The notes below the pieces were generated by a model. That model saw nothing but the letters and a program-made list of their open reading frames with translations, was not told where the DNA came from and did no database searches. Positions 1 through 5,790 of a DNA stretch of 21,981 nucleotides are shown piece by piece; the first letter of the stretch is position 1; each line of letters begins with the position of its first letter. The DNA is from Tannerellaceae bacterium. GTDB taxonomy: Bacteria > Bacteroidota > Bacteroidia > Bacteroidales > Tannerellaceae. The translations under genes were made by a program, and so were the position numbers. The DNA is taken from assembly GCA_031284275.1 (NCBI GenBank), contig JAITAD010000030.1, positions 1-21,981 of the forward strand, given 5' to 3'.

Positions 1-2
1 CC

Positions 3-166
3 ACCGTCGCCGTCACCGTCGCGCACGACGACCGTGTCATGACCCGCTGCATCGGCAACTACATCGCCTACAATTGGCCCCTCCGCACCAAAGCCGACGA
101 CCTCGCCTACCACCGATTCCTCACCGGCGGCACCCCTACATCCTCGGTACCCTTTCCTCATTCTAA
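3..166 (+). CDS. 3' end of an unidentified gene, possibly frameshifted near its end
   Basis: The frame starting at base 3 is open and nearly every codon ends in C or G up to about position 135, as expected for real coding DNA; the other plus frames and the minus strand lack this bias. The readable part includes AHDDRVMTRCIGNYIAYNW and a later KADDLAYHRFLTGG. I do not recognise the family. At the CCCC run (132-135) the composition changes. A one-base shift there would continue as PYILGTLSSF and stop at TAA 164-166, a natural-looking C-terminus, whereas the unshifted frame runs on into AT-rich non-coding DNA. So the gene either carries a one-base deletion or the read has a homopolymer error. 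The 5' part lies outside the window. Confidence 0.35.
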   Translation, partial: RRRHRRARRPCHDPLHRQLHRLQLAPPHQSRRPRLPPIPHRRHPYILGTLSSF

Positions 167-221
167 CCCCCATCGTTTTTCCTATCTCATGAAAATTATA
201 TTCCTTTACATTTGTGTTTCC

Positions 222-246
222 AACATGTGCATTTTCCGCACATGTT
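222..246. repeat. Palindrome family A, copy 1
   Basis: Perfect 9-bp inverted repeat AACATGTGC / GCACATGTT around a 7-nt ATTTTCC loop, in AT-rich non-coding DNA. Related copies are at 570-594 and 940-964. The flank GTTTCC just before it is also found before the third copy. It could be a transcription terminator stem or a REP-like element; there is no clear T-run after it. Confidence 0.6.
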
Positions 247-330
247 CAATCAAAAAAATACCCGACTCAATACTTATTTATTTCATGTTTCCCTACCTTT
301 TTCCAATCATAAAAGAATTAATTAGCTTTC

Positions 331-357
331 CCACTATCCGGAAATCCTGGATAGTTG
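331..357. repeat. Palindrome family B, copy 1
   Basis: Inverted repeat with arms CCACTATCCGG and CTGGATAGTTG (two mismatches in 11) around a 5-nt loop. It is followed by TCCACCCCCTTG, which recurs with one change after copy 2. The other copies are at 595-621 and 1021-1047. Confidence 0.6.
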
Positions 358-447
358 TCCACCCCCTTGTTACCTCAGCGCCCTCTGTCACCAACCGACA
401 GTGCATTTCAATACCACAGTTGTCCACCCCCTTGTTACCCCAGCGCC
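353..447. repeat. 65-bp-period direct repeat (two units)
   Basis: AGTTGTCCACCCCCTTGTTA begins at 353 and again at 418, and both copies continue into a C-rich CAGCGCCC segment. The 65-bp offset equals the repeat-plus-spacer period of the CRISPR array at 1528-1750 (64-66 bp). Just before the second unit, at 405-418, is a 14-nt match to one end of that array's repeat. The first unit begins inside palindrome B copy 1. Confidence 0.55.
405..418 (-). CRISPR. Isolated half CRISPR repeat
   Basis: ATTTCAATACCACA is identical to the first 14 bases (plus-strand reading) of the repeat in the array at 1528-1750. The other half (AAGGTACGATTATAAG) is missing. In crRNA sense the surviving part is the 3' half, which includes the ATTGAAAT tag. 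It is probably debris of a once longer array, but a 14-nt match alone is modest evidence. Confidence 0.45.
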
Positions 448-530
448 CCTGTCGGCATCATCTGCATTCCCTATTGCATCTGCATCTCCCCCTCCGTCTG
501 AACGCCGCTCTCAAAAGAATGAAATCTAAT

Positions 531-551
531 TGCATCTGCATCTGCATCTGC
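531..551. repeat. TGCATC hexamer microsatellite
   Basis: Three and a half perfect copies of TGCATC. Two further copies lie at 475-486, and similar GCATCTCC stretches are nearby. It is a simple repeat inside non-coding DNA; no coding frame with credible composition crosses it. Confidence 0.7.
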
Positions 552-569
552 TACATCTCCCTTTCCTCC

Positions 570-621
570 AACTTATGTAAAAATTGCACAAGTTCAACTA
601 TCCGGCATTTCCGGATAGTTG
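570..621. repeat. Palindromes A (copy 2) and B (copy 2), abutting
   Basis: Positions 570-594 form family A copy 2 (AACTTATGT / GCACAAGTT, 7-nt loop, two mismatches). Positions 595-621 form family B copy 2, a perfect 11-bp stem CAACTATCCGG / CCGGATAGTTG with loop CATTT. The B stem is followed by TCCACCTCCTTG, as in copy 1. This B copy is the best preserved and would form a stable hairpin in either strand's RNA. Confidence 0.65.
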
Positions 622-939
622 TCCACCTCCTTGCTGTTGTTCCGCAAGTGCGCTGGTATCGCTGGTGCTTCTTACTGTATCATCCCCTATTGTATCTGCG
701 CTTGTTGCATCTCCTCTTAACAGAGACAGAGAAGTAACCTTAGCTCTAAAAATAAGAGATGGACAGTTATCCGCATCTGGAAATGCGAACTCAAGAACAA
801 GTTTTCTACGCCTAAGCATCTTGCCAACATCAAGAAAATGGCGACTCTCCTTGCCGTCCCGCAAGAAAACCCTAATCACATAAAACCCAACTGACCCTTA
901 CCCCTCCCGCCAAACTCCAATCACATATTCCTTGTTTCC
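622..939. other. Non-coding stretch between palindrome modules
   Basis: Open frames cross this stretch on both strands, but none has the codon bias of neighbouring genes or a recognisable motif. Around 684-715 is a CATCCCCTATTGTATCTGC segment resembling CATTCCCTATTGCATCTGC at 464-482, consistent with a diverged duplicated module. I see no RNA gene or promoter that I can defend. Confidence 0.5.
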
Positions 940-964
940 AACGTGTACATTTTCTGCACACATC
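940..964. repeat. Palindrome family A, copy 3 (degenerate)
   Basis: AACGTGTAC, then ATTTTCT, then GCACACATC. The line-up with copy 1 is clear (GTTTCCAAC before it and the ATTTTC loop retained), but the stem now has mismatches. Confidence 0.5.
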
Positions 965-1020
965 CCCCATACTTAATCAATTATCCCTCTTCCTTCTGAC
1001 ACTTCCCTCTTTCTTCTTTT

Positions 1021-1047
1021 CAACTATTCGGTATTTTTGGATAGTTG
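1021..1047. repeat. Palindrome family B, copy 3
   Basis: CAACTATTCGG, loop TATTT, TTGGATAGTTG. The arms keep most of the pairing with G-T pairs and mismatches near the loop. It is the last of three A-then-B pairs (222/331, 570/595, 940/1021). Confidence 0.6.
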
Positions 1048-1072
1048 CTTATTCCTTTTTTCGCCGTCTGTA

Positions 1073-1103
1073 TTTGGTGGCTTAAACTTTTTATCTAATT
1101 TTA
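1073..1103 (+). promoter_or_regulatory. Bacteroidota-type promoter of the small ORF
   Basis: TTTG at 1073-1076, exactly 19 bases, then TAATTTTA at 1096-1103. The Bacteroidota consensus is TTTG, about 19 nt, TAnnTTTG, so only the last base of the -7 box differs. Transcription would begin near 1108-1112, about 55 bases before the ATG at 1165. Confidence 0.5.
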
Positions 1104-1106
1104 TAT

Positions 1107-1123
1107 ACATCGATAATCGATGT
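1107..1123. promoter_or_regulatory. Operator-like palindrome at the predicted start site
   Basis: Perfect dyad ACATCGAT-A-ATCGATGT directly downstream of the -7 box and over the expected transcription start. That is where a dimeric repressor would block initiation. The regulator is unknown; the ORF product itself is one candidate. Confidence 0.4.
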
Positions 1124-1164
1124 CTGCATCGGACGGGGTCCTGCAGAAATAACATAAATATAAT

Positions 1165-1491
1165 ATGGATTTAAATAATATACCTTCTGCAATGGAAGAA
1201 GAAATTAATAGGATTCTTAATAAACTTTGTGTAATGGCTATTGATACCCAAAATACAGATAAAAAGTTTTCCTGTCTTGTATCATATTTTGACATGTTAC
1301 TTAGTCAAGGTTTGTTAGGTAAAACAGAAGAAATATCGGATGTATTGAAAAGAGCGCAGGATGCGCTGAATCTGAATAGGAAGCTTTCTGTCTCCGGCAC
1401 ACAAGTAGTACAGCCGACACATGATATTGTAACGAATTTCATTTTCTATGTTTGCATGAGAAAGTTGCAAGGGTTTTTCATTCCCAATTAG
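1165..1491 (+). CDS. Small hypothetical protein, 108 aa
   Basis: An AT-rich ORF with its own promoter and palindrome upstream. The product is acidic to neutral and looks mostly helical: MDLNNIPSAMEEEINRIL near the start, then a KTEEISDVLKRAQDALNL helix at about 52-70. It has no signal peptide or membrane segment and I do not recognise the family. Composition is plausible for a real protein, unlike the other frames of this region. The stop codon (1489-1491) lies inside a degenerate CRISPR-repeat-like sequence (1471-1499), so the last residues (about QGFFIPN) may come from the array junction rather than from the original gene. Base composition is much more AT-rich than the housekeeping genes, suggesting acquired DNA. 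It could also be a fortuitous ORF. Confidence 0.45.
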   Translation: MDLNNIPSAMEEEINRILNKLCVMAIDTQNTDKKFSCLVSYFDMLLSQGLLGKTEEISDVLKRAQDALNLNRKLSVSGTQVVQPTHDIVTNFIFYVCMRKLQGFFIPN

Positions 1492-1527
1492 ATTATAAGC
1501 TTGTTGCAAAGGTGTTAGGTACATATC

Positions 1528-1750
1528 TTTCAATACCACAAGGTACGATTATAAGCTTGCGACACGTTCCAACCCGCCACCGCTCCCCGCATTTCAATAC
1601 CACAAGGTACTATTATAAGCATCTATCCAGACGCTTGTTGGTTACGCAAAGGCGGATTTCAATACCACAAGGTACGATTATAAGACGCAACTCGATTATT
1701 TGAGTAGTCAAATTCAAGAGTATTTCAATACCATAAGATACGATTATAAA
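1528..1750 (-). CRISPR. Short, degenerate CRISPR array (I-B/III-type repeat), no cas genes
   Basis: Four repeats of about 29 nt occur at 1528-1555 (28 matching nt), 1591-1619, 1656-1684 and 1722-1750. On the plus strand each starts TTTCAATACCACAAGGTAC and ends GATTATAAG. The second has one change and the last has three. Three unique spacers of 35, 36 and 37 nt lie between. A degenerate fifth copy ending GATTATAAG lies at about 1471-1499. Read on the minus strand the repeat ends ATTGAAAT, the 8-nt crRNA tag typical of type I-B and III systems, so transcription should run right to left. The leader should then lie beyond 1750, but a broken gene fragment begins there instead. No cas gene is in the window. 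The array is probably orphaned and inactive. Confidence 0.8.
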
Positions 1751-1761
1751 GAAGGATATAT

Positions 1762-2039
1762 GCCGTCGCTTTCGGTAACGGGAAGTTCGCCGTATCGGGG
1801 GGGGGGGGAAGGGCCGGGAAAGGTTTACACCTCCGCCGACGGCACGACATGGATAGCGGGAAGTTACGCCGGCAACGGTCTTTTACCGCCATCGTCTACG
1901 GAACAGGCCTCTTCGTAGCAACGGAGAGTACAGGCAACTTATATATCTCTCCCGACGGACTGTATTGGACGAAAAGAACTTCCAAAGACAGCGGCGCTTA
2001 CGACAGAGCATCATCTTCGGCAGCGGCCGTTTCATCTGA
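1762..2039 (+). pseudogene. Frameshifted fragment of a repeat (propeller-like) surface or tail protein
   Basis: Pieces of one protein can be read across three frames: AVAFGNGKFAVSGGG (from 1762), then GKVYTSADGTTWIAGSYAGNG (1817-1879), then FTAIVYGTGLFVATESTGN... with ISPDGLYW (1882-2009), then IIFGSGRFI and a stop (2010-2039). Alternating GNGxFVA and YTSxDGxTW motifs are typical of tandem beta-propeller-like repeats in secreted or phage-tail proteins; naming the family is inference. Three single-base slips explain the breaks: one G too many in G12 (1797-1808), one T too few at 1881-1884, and one base missing near 2008. The 5' end is cut off at the last CRISPR repeat (in-frame TAA at 1747). 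The 3' end overlaps the tail of rnpA. Confidence 0.6.
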
Positions 2040-2466
2040 CTGACCTCACGTCTACCTCTCCCCCCTTGTCGGCACAATGAGGGCAACCTCTGCTAAGGGA
2101 AATGAGCGCACGCTGCATGGACTTCTGTACACGGGAGAACGTAGGCAAGGCGTTACCGATGTAGAGGAAAGCGATATGGTAAGCGCACGGGGTGACGGAG
2201 GAGAGGGCAGACTTGTTGAGACGGTAAGCCTCACGGAGGAGGCGGCGGATACGGTTACGGTCGGTAGCGCATTTGAAGCGACGTTTGGAGACGCTCACGA
2301 GGATAGCGGTAACAGACGGTTCGTCGGCATCGAGAGGACGGTAGACGATACGGAGCGGGTAGACGGTAAACGACCGTCCGACGGTGAAAAGACGCTCCGT
2401 ATGCCGTTTGAGCGACAGCCGTTCGCCTTTGGGCAGACAGAACGGATGGACGGACGGAACAGGCAT
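2032..2466 (-). CDS. rnpA: Ribonuclease P protein component
   Basis: Protein subunit of RNase P, which removes 5' leaders from precursor tRNAs together with the rnpB RNA. The product has the RnpA signature ATDRNRIRRLLREAYRLNK and a basic N-terminal half with a KRHTERLFTVGRSFTVYPL strand-helix region, about 144 residues in all. I chose ATG at 2466, which shares one base with the hemD stop (TGATG); a GTG one codon upstream is possible. It is the last gene of the operon. In many Bacteroidota yidD follows rnpA directly, but here a broken gene fragment on the opposite strand ends within the rnpA tail. The final residues (about CADKGGEVDVRSVR) look unlike a usual RnpA end and may be junction-derived. 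Confidence 0.9.
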   Translation of the reverse strand: MPVPSVHPFCLPKGERLSLKRHTERLFTVGRSFTVYPLRIVYRPLDADEPSVTAILVSVSKRRFKCATDRNRIRRLLREAYRLNKSALSSVTPCAYHIAFLYIGNALPTFSRVQKSMQRALISLSRGCPHCADKGGEVDVRSVR

Positions 2467-3230
2467 CACCGGCGAAGAGTAAGATGTTTTTTGATGTACA
2501 GCTCGAGGGCATTGACCATAGAGGGCGCTTCGGGGGTCGGGGCTTGCAGGTCAAGGCGCAGGCCGGACTCTGTGATAGCTTTGGCCGTAGCGGCGCCGAA
2601 GCAGCCGATAAGCGTCTGGCCCTGTTCAAAGTCCGGGTTATGTTTGCGCAGAGCGGACACGCCGGCAGGGCTAAAGAGAAGTATCATGTCATAGTCGCTC
2701 AGAGCGACCTCCGGAGGCAGCCCGACGCTGACGGTACGGAAGAGGACGACCTTCCGGTGTACGATCTTTTTACTTTCAAGAAGAGCGAAGAGGTCATCGT
2801 TATGGACATCGGAAACAGGGACGAGGAAACTTTCCTTCGGGTGTTTGGCGATGGGAACGAATATCCCGTTAGGTTTGCCGTCGGGACCAAAAAATATCTT
2901 GCGTTTGCGGTAGACGGTATATTTCTGCAAATAAACAGCTATCGCTTCTGTAGCGCAGAAATATTTCATGCCTTCCGAGATAGGGAAGCGCATACCCTCA
3001 CAGATACGGAAATAATGGTCTATGGCCGTTCGTGAGGTCAGGATTACCGCCGTATGTTCGGCAAGTTCTATACGCTGTTTACGGAAATCCTTGACCGAAA
3101 CGGGCGTGATCTCTACAAGCGGATGGAAATCTATTTTGAGGCCGTATTTCTCGGCCAGGCCATCGTAAGGTGATTTTCCTGAGGCCGGTCTCGGTTGCGT
3201 GACAAGGATATTTGTCTTTCTCACTGCCAT
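2466..3230 (-). CDS. hemD: Uroporphyrinogen-III synthase
   Basis: Closes and inverts hydroxymethylbilane to uroporphyrinogen III, the branch point to haem, sirohaem and cobalamin; cytoplasmic. The 254-residue product has the two-lobed HemD layout: an early ILVTQPRP strand, VILTSRTAIDHYF at about 63-75, a central linker, then LFRTVSVGLPPEVALSDYD and MILLFSPAGVSALRK, ending with GCFGAATAKAITESGL. HemD is poorly conserved at sequence level, so the family fold and the rnpA neighbour matter for the call. The frame is open to 3548 but the start is ATG 3230 (MAVRKTNILVTQ), giving a 10-bp overlap with the DUF4271 gene and a standard N-terminus. It is translationally coupled to rnpA downstream. Confidence 0.85.
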   Translation of the reverse strand: MAVRKTNILVTQPRPASGKSPYDGLAEKYGLKIDFHPLVEITPVSVKDFRKQRIELAEHTAVILTSRTAIDHYFRICEGMRFPISEGMKYFCATEAIAVYLQKYTVYRKRKIFFGPDGKPNGIFVPIAKHPKESFLVPVSDVHNDDLFALLESKKIVHRKVVLFRTVSVGLPPEVALSDYDMILLFSPAGVSALRKHNPDFEQGQTLIGCFGAATAKAITESGLRLDLQAPTPEAPSMVNALELYIKKHLTLRR

Positions 3231-3853
3231 AAGGGGCTGCTTGCAAGCGTTTTCTCTACCCAAGCCACTCCTTTCCAGAAGAGCAAAAGGGGCGTTATTT
3301 CCTGAGCGCAAAAGTACAAACTTAGGAGGAAATGCTTCGTCCCGCTGACGGAAAAAATCCGCGCCGTCTGGTAGAGGAGCGCCAAACGGTAAGCCACGAA
3401 GGTGACAATCAGCAGGATGACAGGGACAAGAGATGGATCGGCGATATAGTAACTCACGGTGATGTACAGGCTCACACTCCAGTAACCGGTGAGTTGTCGG
3501 TAGTGATGACGCCACTCCACCCTTTCCGACTCGGTAGCGAACGTCCATCCCAAGCAGAAGTAAAGGCCCTGTTTGAAGAGATAGAAAGCATGTATACAGA
3601 GGAAAGCGACGAGAGTAAGCACCGGCAGGCGGAAACCGTTACCTGAGGACGCCTCGCCCGTTTGTGTCACCATGAGGACGTAGAAACCTGCCGTCAGAAG
3701 GCTCGCCTGAAAAGGAAGAAACGGGTGGAAGAGATGGTCATGGCGAAAATGGTAGAGCAGAGCGAAGAGGACGAGCAGCAGGAAGACGAGAGCTATGGCG
3801 AAGTCGTGCACCGACTGCCATTGGCCGAGGGGAAGACTTTGAAGTTCGGCCAC
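3221..3853 (-). CDS. DUF4271 family membrane protein
   Basis: A 210-residue integral membrane protein with about six hydrophobic segments, including FAIALVFLLLVLFALLYHF (about 18-36), LLTAGFYVLMV, VLTLVAFLCIHAFYLF, SVSLYITVSYYI, VPVILLIVTFVAYRL and FLLSLYFCAQEITPLLLFW. Together with its place directly upstream of hemD this matches the DUF4271 family of Bacteroidota, whose function is unknown. The start is GTG at 3853; no ATG lies close to it and the TonB-like gene ends 8 bp upstream. It overlaps hemD by 10 bp (TTATGGCAGTGA), suggesting coupled translation. A role in haem supply or envelope assembly would be guesswork from neighbours only. Confidence 0.8.
   Translation of the reverse strand: MAELQSLPLGQWQSVHDFAIALVFLLLVLFALLYHFRHDHLFHPFLPFQASLLTAGFYVLMVTQTGEASSGNGFRLPVLTLVAFLCIHAFYLFKQGLYFCLGWTFATESERVEWRHHYRQLTGYWSVSLYITVSYYIADPSLVPVILLIVTFVAYRLALLYQTARIFSVSGTKHFLLSLYFCAQEITPLLLFWKGVAWVEKTLASSPLWQ
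3309..3316 (-). promoter_or_regulatory. Possible internal promoter for hemD-rnpA
   Basis: On the minus strand, inside the 3' part of the DUF4271 gene, reads TACTTTTG followed by CGC, a full match to the Bacteroidota -7 box (TAnnTTTG). It lies about 80 bases before the hemD ATG. No TTTG sits at the right distance upstream, so this may be chance. Confidence 0.25.
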
Positions 3854-3861
3854 TGCGAAAG

Positions 3862-4680
3862 TTATTTGAGGTTATAGACATAAGTGATGGCGCCCGTCTG
3901 GTTACGGACACCTTCTATGGCGTTGAACGTCGCTCGGCGGGCGGCTTCGAGGGCGCTGCGACGCATGGCATTGTTATCAATGGTCGTACCGCGACCAATC
4001 TCGGCAAAGATGACCTTACCTTTGGGATCGACGGTGATATTCACCACGATGCGCCCCTCCTCCTGTATCACGTAAGCCGGACGGGGAAGGCCTGCAGCCC
4101 CAAGGCTGCGGCCATTGAGGTCGAACGAGCCGTATCCTCCCGTACCGGAGACAGTCCCGCTATCGGAAGCGCCAAACGGCACGCTCCCTGCGGCGTCGGC
4201 AGAAGTCGCGGATGTTGACGCCCCGAAAGCGCCGGAAACACGGCGAGCTATGGCCGCTTCACGTTCCTTTCGCTGACGTTCGGCCTCCTCGCGGGCAGCG
4301 CGTTCGGCAGCTTTGCGATCAGCCTCCTCTTCCTCCTTGCGGGTATCAGGGACAGAGACGCTCTCTTCAATCTTCTGAGTGACAAGCTTTTCCGGTGTAG
4401 TGGCAGGAGCAGGCGTTACCGTTACGGGATCCTCCTCCTCGTCAGTCGCCGCCGAAAGGCCACCCGAAGCGATACCGGATGCGGCATCGACCTCCTCGAC
4501 CTCTTCAAAACCGACCGCTATCCACTCCTGTCGTTCCGGCGCCTTGCTCCTCAGAACGGTGAGCCACAGCAAGAGCAGCGCCACCGCATGGAAAACGACC
4601 GTTCCCGCAACACCGCAGATAGCGGCGAAGCGACGTTTATCGTTCCCACCCCTTGGGGAGGCTTTTTCCTTGGAGGCCAT
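3862..4680 (-). CDS. TonB-like energy transducer
   Basis: Links the inner-membrane ExbB-ExbD proton motor to outer-membrane receptors. The 272-residue product has a cytoplasmic basic start, one membrane anchor (about 19-43) containing His31, which matches the conserved anchor histidine of TonB, and an acidic linker (about 55-85). A charged coiled-coil stretch (about 113-147, rich in E, K, R and A) follows, then a Ser/Gly-rich segment, then a TonB/TolA-like C-terminal domain (about 192-272) with VVNITVDPKGKV and ALEAARRATFN. The TolA-like charged helix in place of the usual Pro-Lys repeats makes it intermediate between TonB and TolA. The start ATG 4680 shares one base with the exbD stop (TAATG). 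No partner receptor gene is in the window. Confidence 0.85.
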   Translation of the reverse strand: MASKEKASPRGGNDKRRFAAICGVAGTVVFHAVALLLLWLTVLRSKAPERQEWIAVGFEEVEEVDAASGIASGGLSAATDEEEDPVTVTPAPATTPEKLVTQKIEESVSVPDTRKEEEEADRKAAERAAREEAERQRKEREAAIARRVSGAFGASTSATSADAAGSVPFGASDSGTVSGTGGYGSFDLNGRSLGAAGLPRPAYVIQEEGRIVVNITVDPKGKVIFAEIGRGTTIDNNAMRRSALEAARRATFNAIEGVRNQTGAITYVYNLK

Positions 4681-5090
4681 TATTTCTTGTTGCGGGTAGC
4701 GAGTATCATGCGGTAATGATTCTCGTTGGCGATATTGAGAATCTTGACGATTTCACGGTACGGGACAGCCTCGTCGGCATAGAGCGCCACATACATATCC
4801 GGTTCACGCTCGAAAGTCGCTTGCAGAAAAGGAGCTATCTGATCGAAGGAAACGTTGTAGTCGCGTTGGTTACCGAAAGCCACATAGTAGTTAAGGTTCC
4901 TGTCTATTGTCACGCGGGTGAGCGGTTTGGCGGCGCTCGTCTGTTTCGACTGCGGGAGGGCTACTTTGATAGCGTTAGGCACCACCATCGTCGATGTTAT
5001 CATGAAAAAGATGAGAAGCAGGAAGATGATATCCGTCATTGACGCCATGCTGAAGGCATCGGTCACCTTCGTCTTACGCTTGAGCGGCAT
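4680..5090 (-). CDS. exbD: Biopolymer transport protein ExbD/TolR family
   Basis: Proton-conducting stator partner of ExbB. The 136-residue product has a short basic cytoplasmic start ([13 protein letters not shown]), one membrane helix (about 19-36) with the key acid Asp20 at its entrance (MASMTDIIFLLLIFFM), matching Asp25 of E. coli ExbD, and a periplasmic domain ending in YREIVKILNIANENHYRMIL. The frame is open further upstream, but those residues overlap exbB and look non-native; ATG 5090 gives the standard N-terminus. It overlaps exbB by 17 bp, so translation is likely coupled and the subunit ratio set by re-initiation. Confidence 0.92.
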   Translation of the reverse strand: MPLKRKTKVTDAFSMASMTDIIFLLLIFFMITSTMVVPNAIKVALPQSKQTSAAKPLTRVTIDRNLNYYVAFGNQRDYNVSFDQIAPFLQATFEREPDMYVALYADEAVPYREIVKILNIANENHYRMILATRNKK

Positions 5091-5790
5091 AGTTGTTGGC
5101 TTTTTCGTTGAGGAGGTCCATGAACTCCATCGTGCGCGCCTCCATCTTATTGACCACGTTCGTGACCTGCGCCACGAGGTAGTTGTAAGCAAAGAGAGCG
5201 ATGATACCCACCACCAGCCCTCCGACGGTCGTCACCAACGCCTCGTAGATACCCCCCGAGAGAAGCGTGATATCGACGTTAGCCCCTGCCGTAGCCATGT
5301 CGTAGAAAGAACGTATCATACCCGTCACCGTACCGAGGAACCCCACCATCGGTGCGCCGGCGGCCACTGTGGCGATGATGGGAAAACCCTTCTCGAGGCG
5401 GGAGACCTCCAGGTTACCAAGGTTCTCTATCGCCACCTGCACATCGTTCAGCGGACGTCCAAGACGCGATATCCCCTTCTCTATCATACGCGAAGACGGA
5501 GTGTCTATCATGCGGCAGAGGTTGATGGCCGAATCGACTTTGCCGTCGTGGATATAGTCCCGGATACGGTTCATGAACGTCACGTCCTCTTTGCCGGCCG
5601 ACCGGATAACGATACTCCGTTGGATGAAGATATACGTCGCCAGCAGAGACATCGCCAGCAACGCCAGCATAATCCACCCCCCTTTGAAAGCGAGGTCTAC
5701 AATACTCAGCTCTGAGACGGTTTCCGCAGCGGTGACGGTCGAAAACTCAGGCAGTTGCCCCGCAACCTGTAAAAGAGGAAAAGTAGTCAT
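5074..5790 (-). CDS. exbB: MotA/TolQ/ExbB proton channel family protein
   Basis: Inner-membrane ion-channel subunit that, with ExbD, powers TonB-like proteins. The 238-residue product has an N-terminal segment before TM1 (about 38-57, [19 protein letters not shown]), a cytoplasmic helical domain (about 60-135), TM2 (about 136-158, containing [15 protein letters not shown], the family's signature loop) and TM3 (about 184-207, [19 protein letters not shown]). The start ATG overlaps the pdxJ stop (ATGA). The pdxJ-exbB-exbD-tonB order is familiar from other Bacteroidota. Confidence 0.92.
   Translation of the reverse strand: MTTFPLLQVAGQLPEFSTVTAAETVSELSIVDLAFKGGWIMLALLAMSLLATYIFIQRSIVIRSAGKEDVTFMNRIRDYIHDGKVDSAINLCRMIDTPSSRMIEKGISRLGRPLNDVQVAIENLGNLEVSRLEKGFPIIATVAAGAPMVGFLGTVTGMIRSFYDMATAGANVDITLLSGGIYEALVTTVGGLVVGIIALFAYNYLVAQVTNVVNKMEARTMEFMDLLNEKANNYAAQA

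Noticed and set aside
39..737. 232-residue plus-strand ORF
   Set aside because: Only the first 45 or so codons show coding bias; the rest crosses palindromes, a direct repeat and a hexamer microsatellite.
598..879. 93-residue minus-strand ORF (and a 99-residue plus-strand ORF at 584-883)
   Set aside because: Both overlap palindrome B copy 2 and low-complexity DNA, with no recognisable motif or codon bias.
1452..1703. 83-residue ORF through the CRISPR array
   Set aside because: It reads across the repeats; the recurrent peptide comes from the CRISPR repeat itself.
1165..2039. A complete new defence system next to the CRISPR array
   Set aside because: No cas, nuclease, helicase or toxin gene is present here; only one small unidentified ORF and a broken gene flank the array.
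2466..3548. Long 360-residue form of HemD
   Set aside because: The first 106 residues overlap the DUF4271 gene and are unlike HemD; ATG 3230 gives the standard start.
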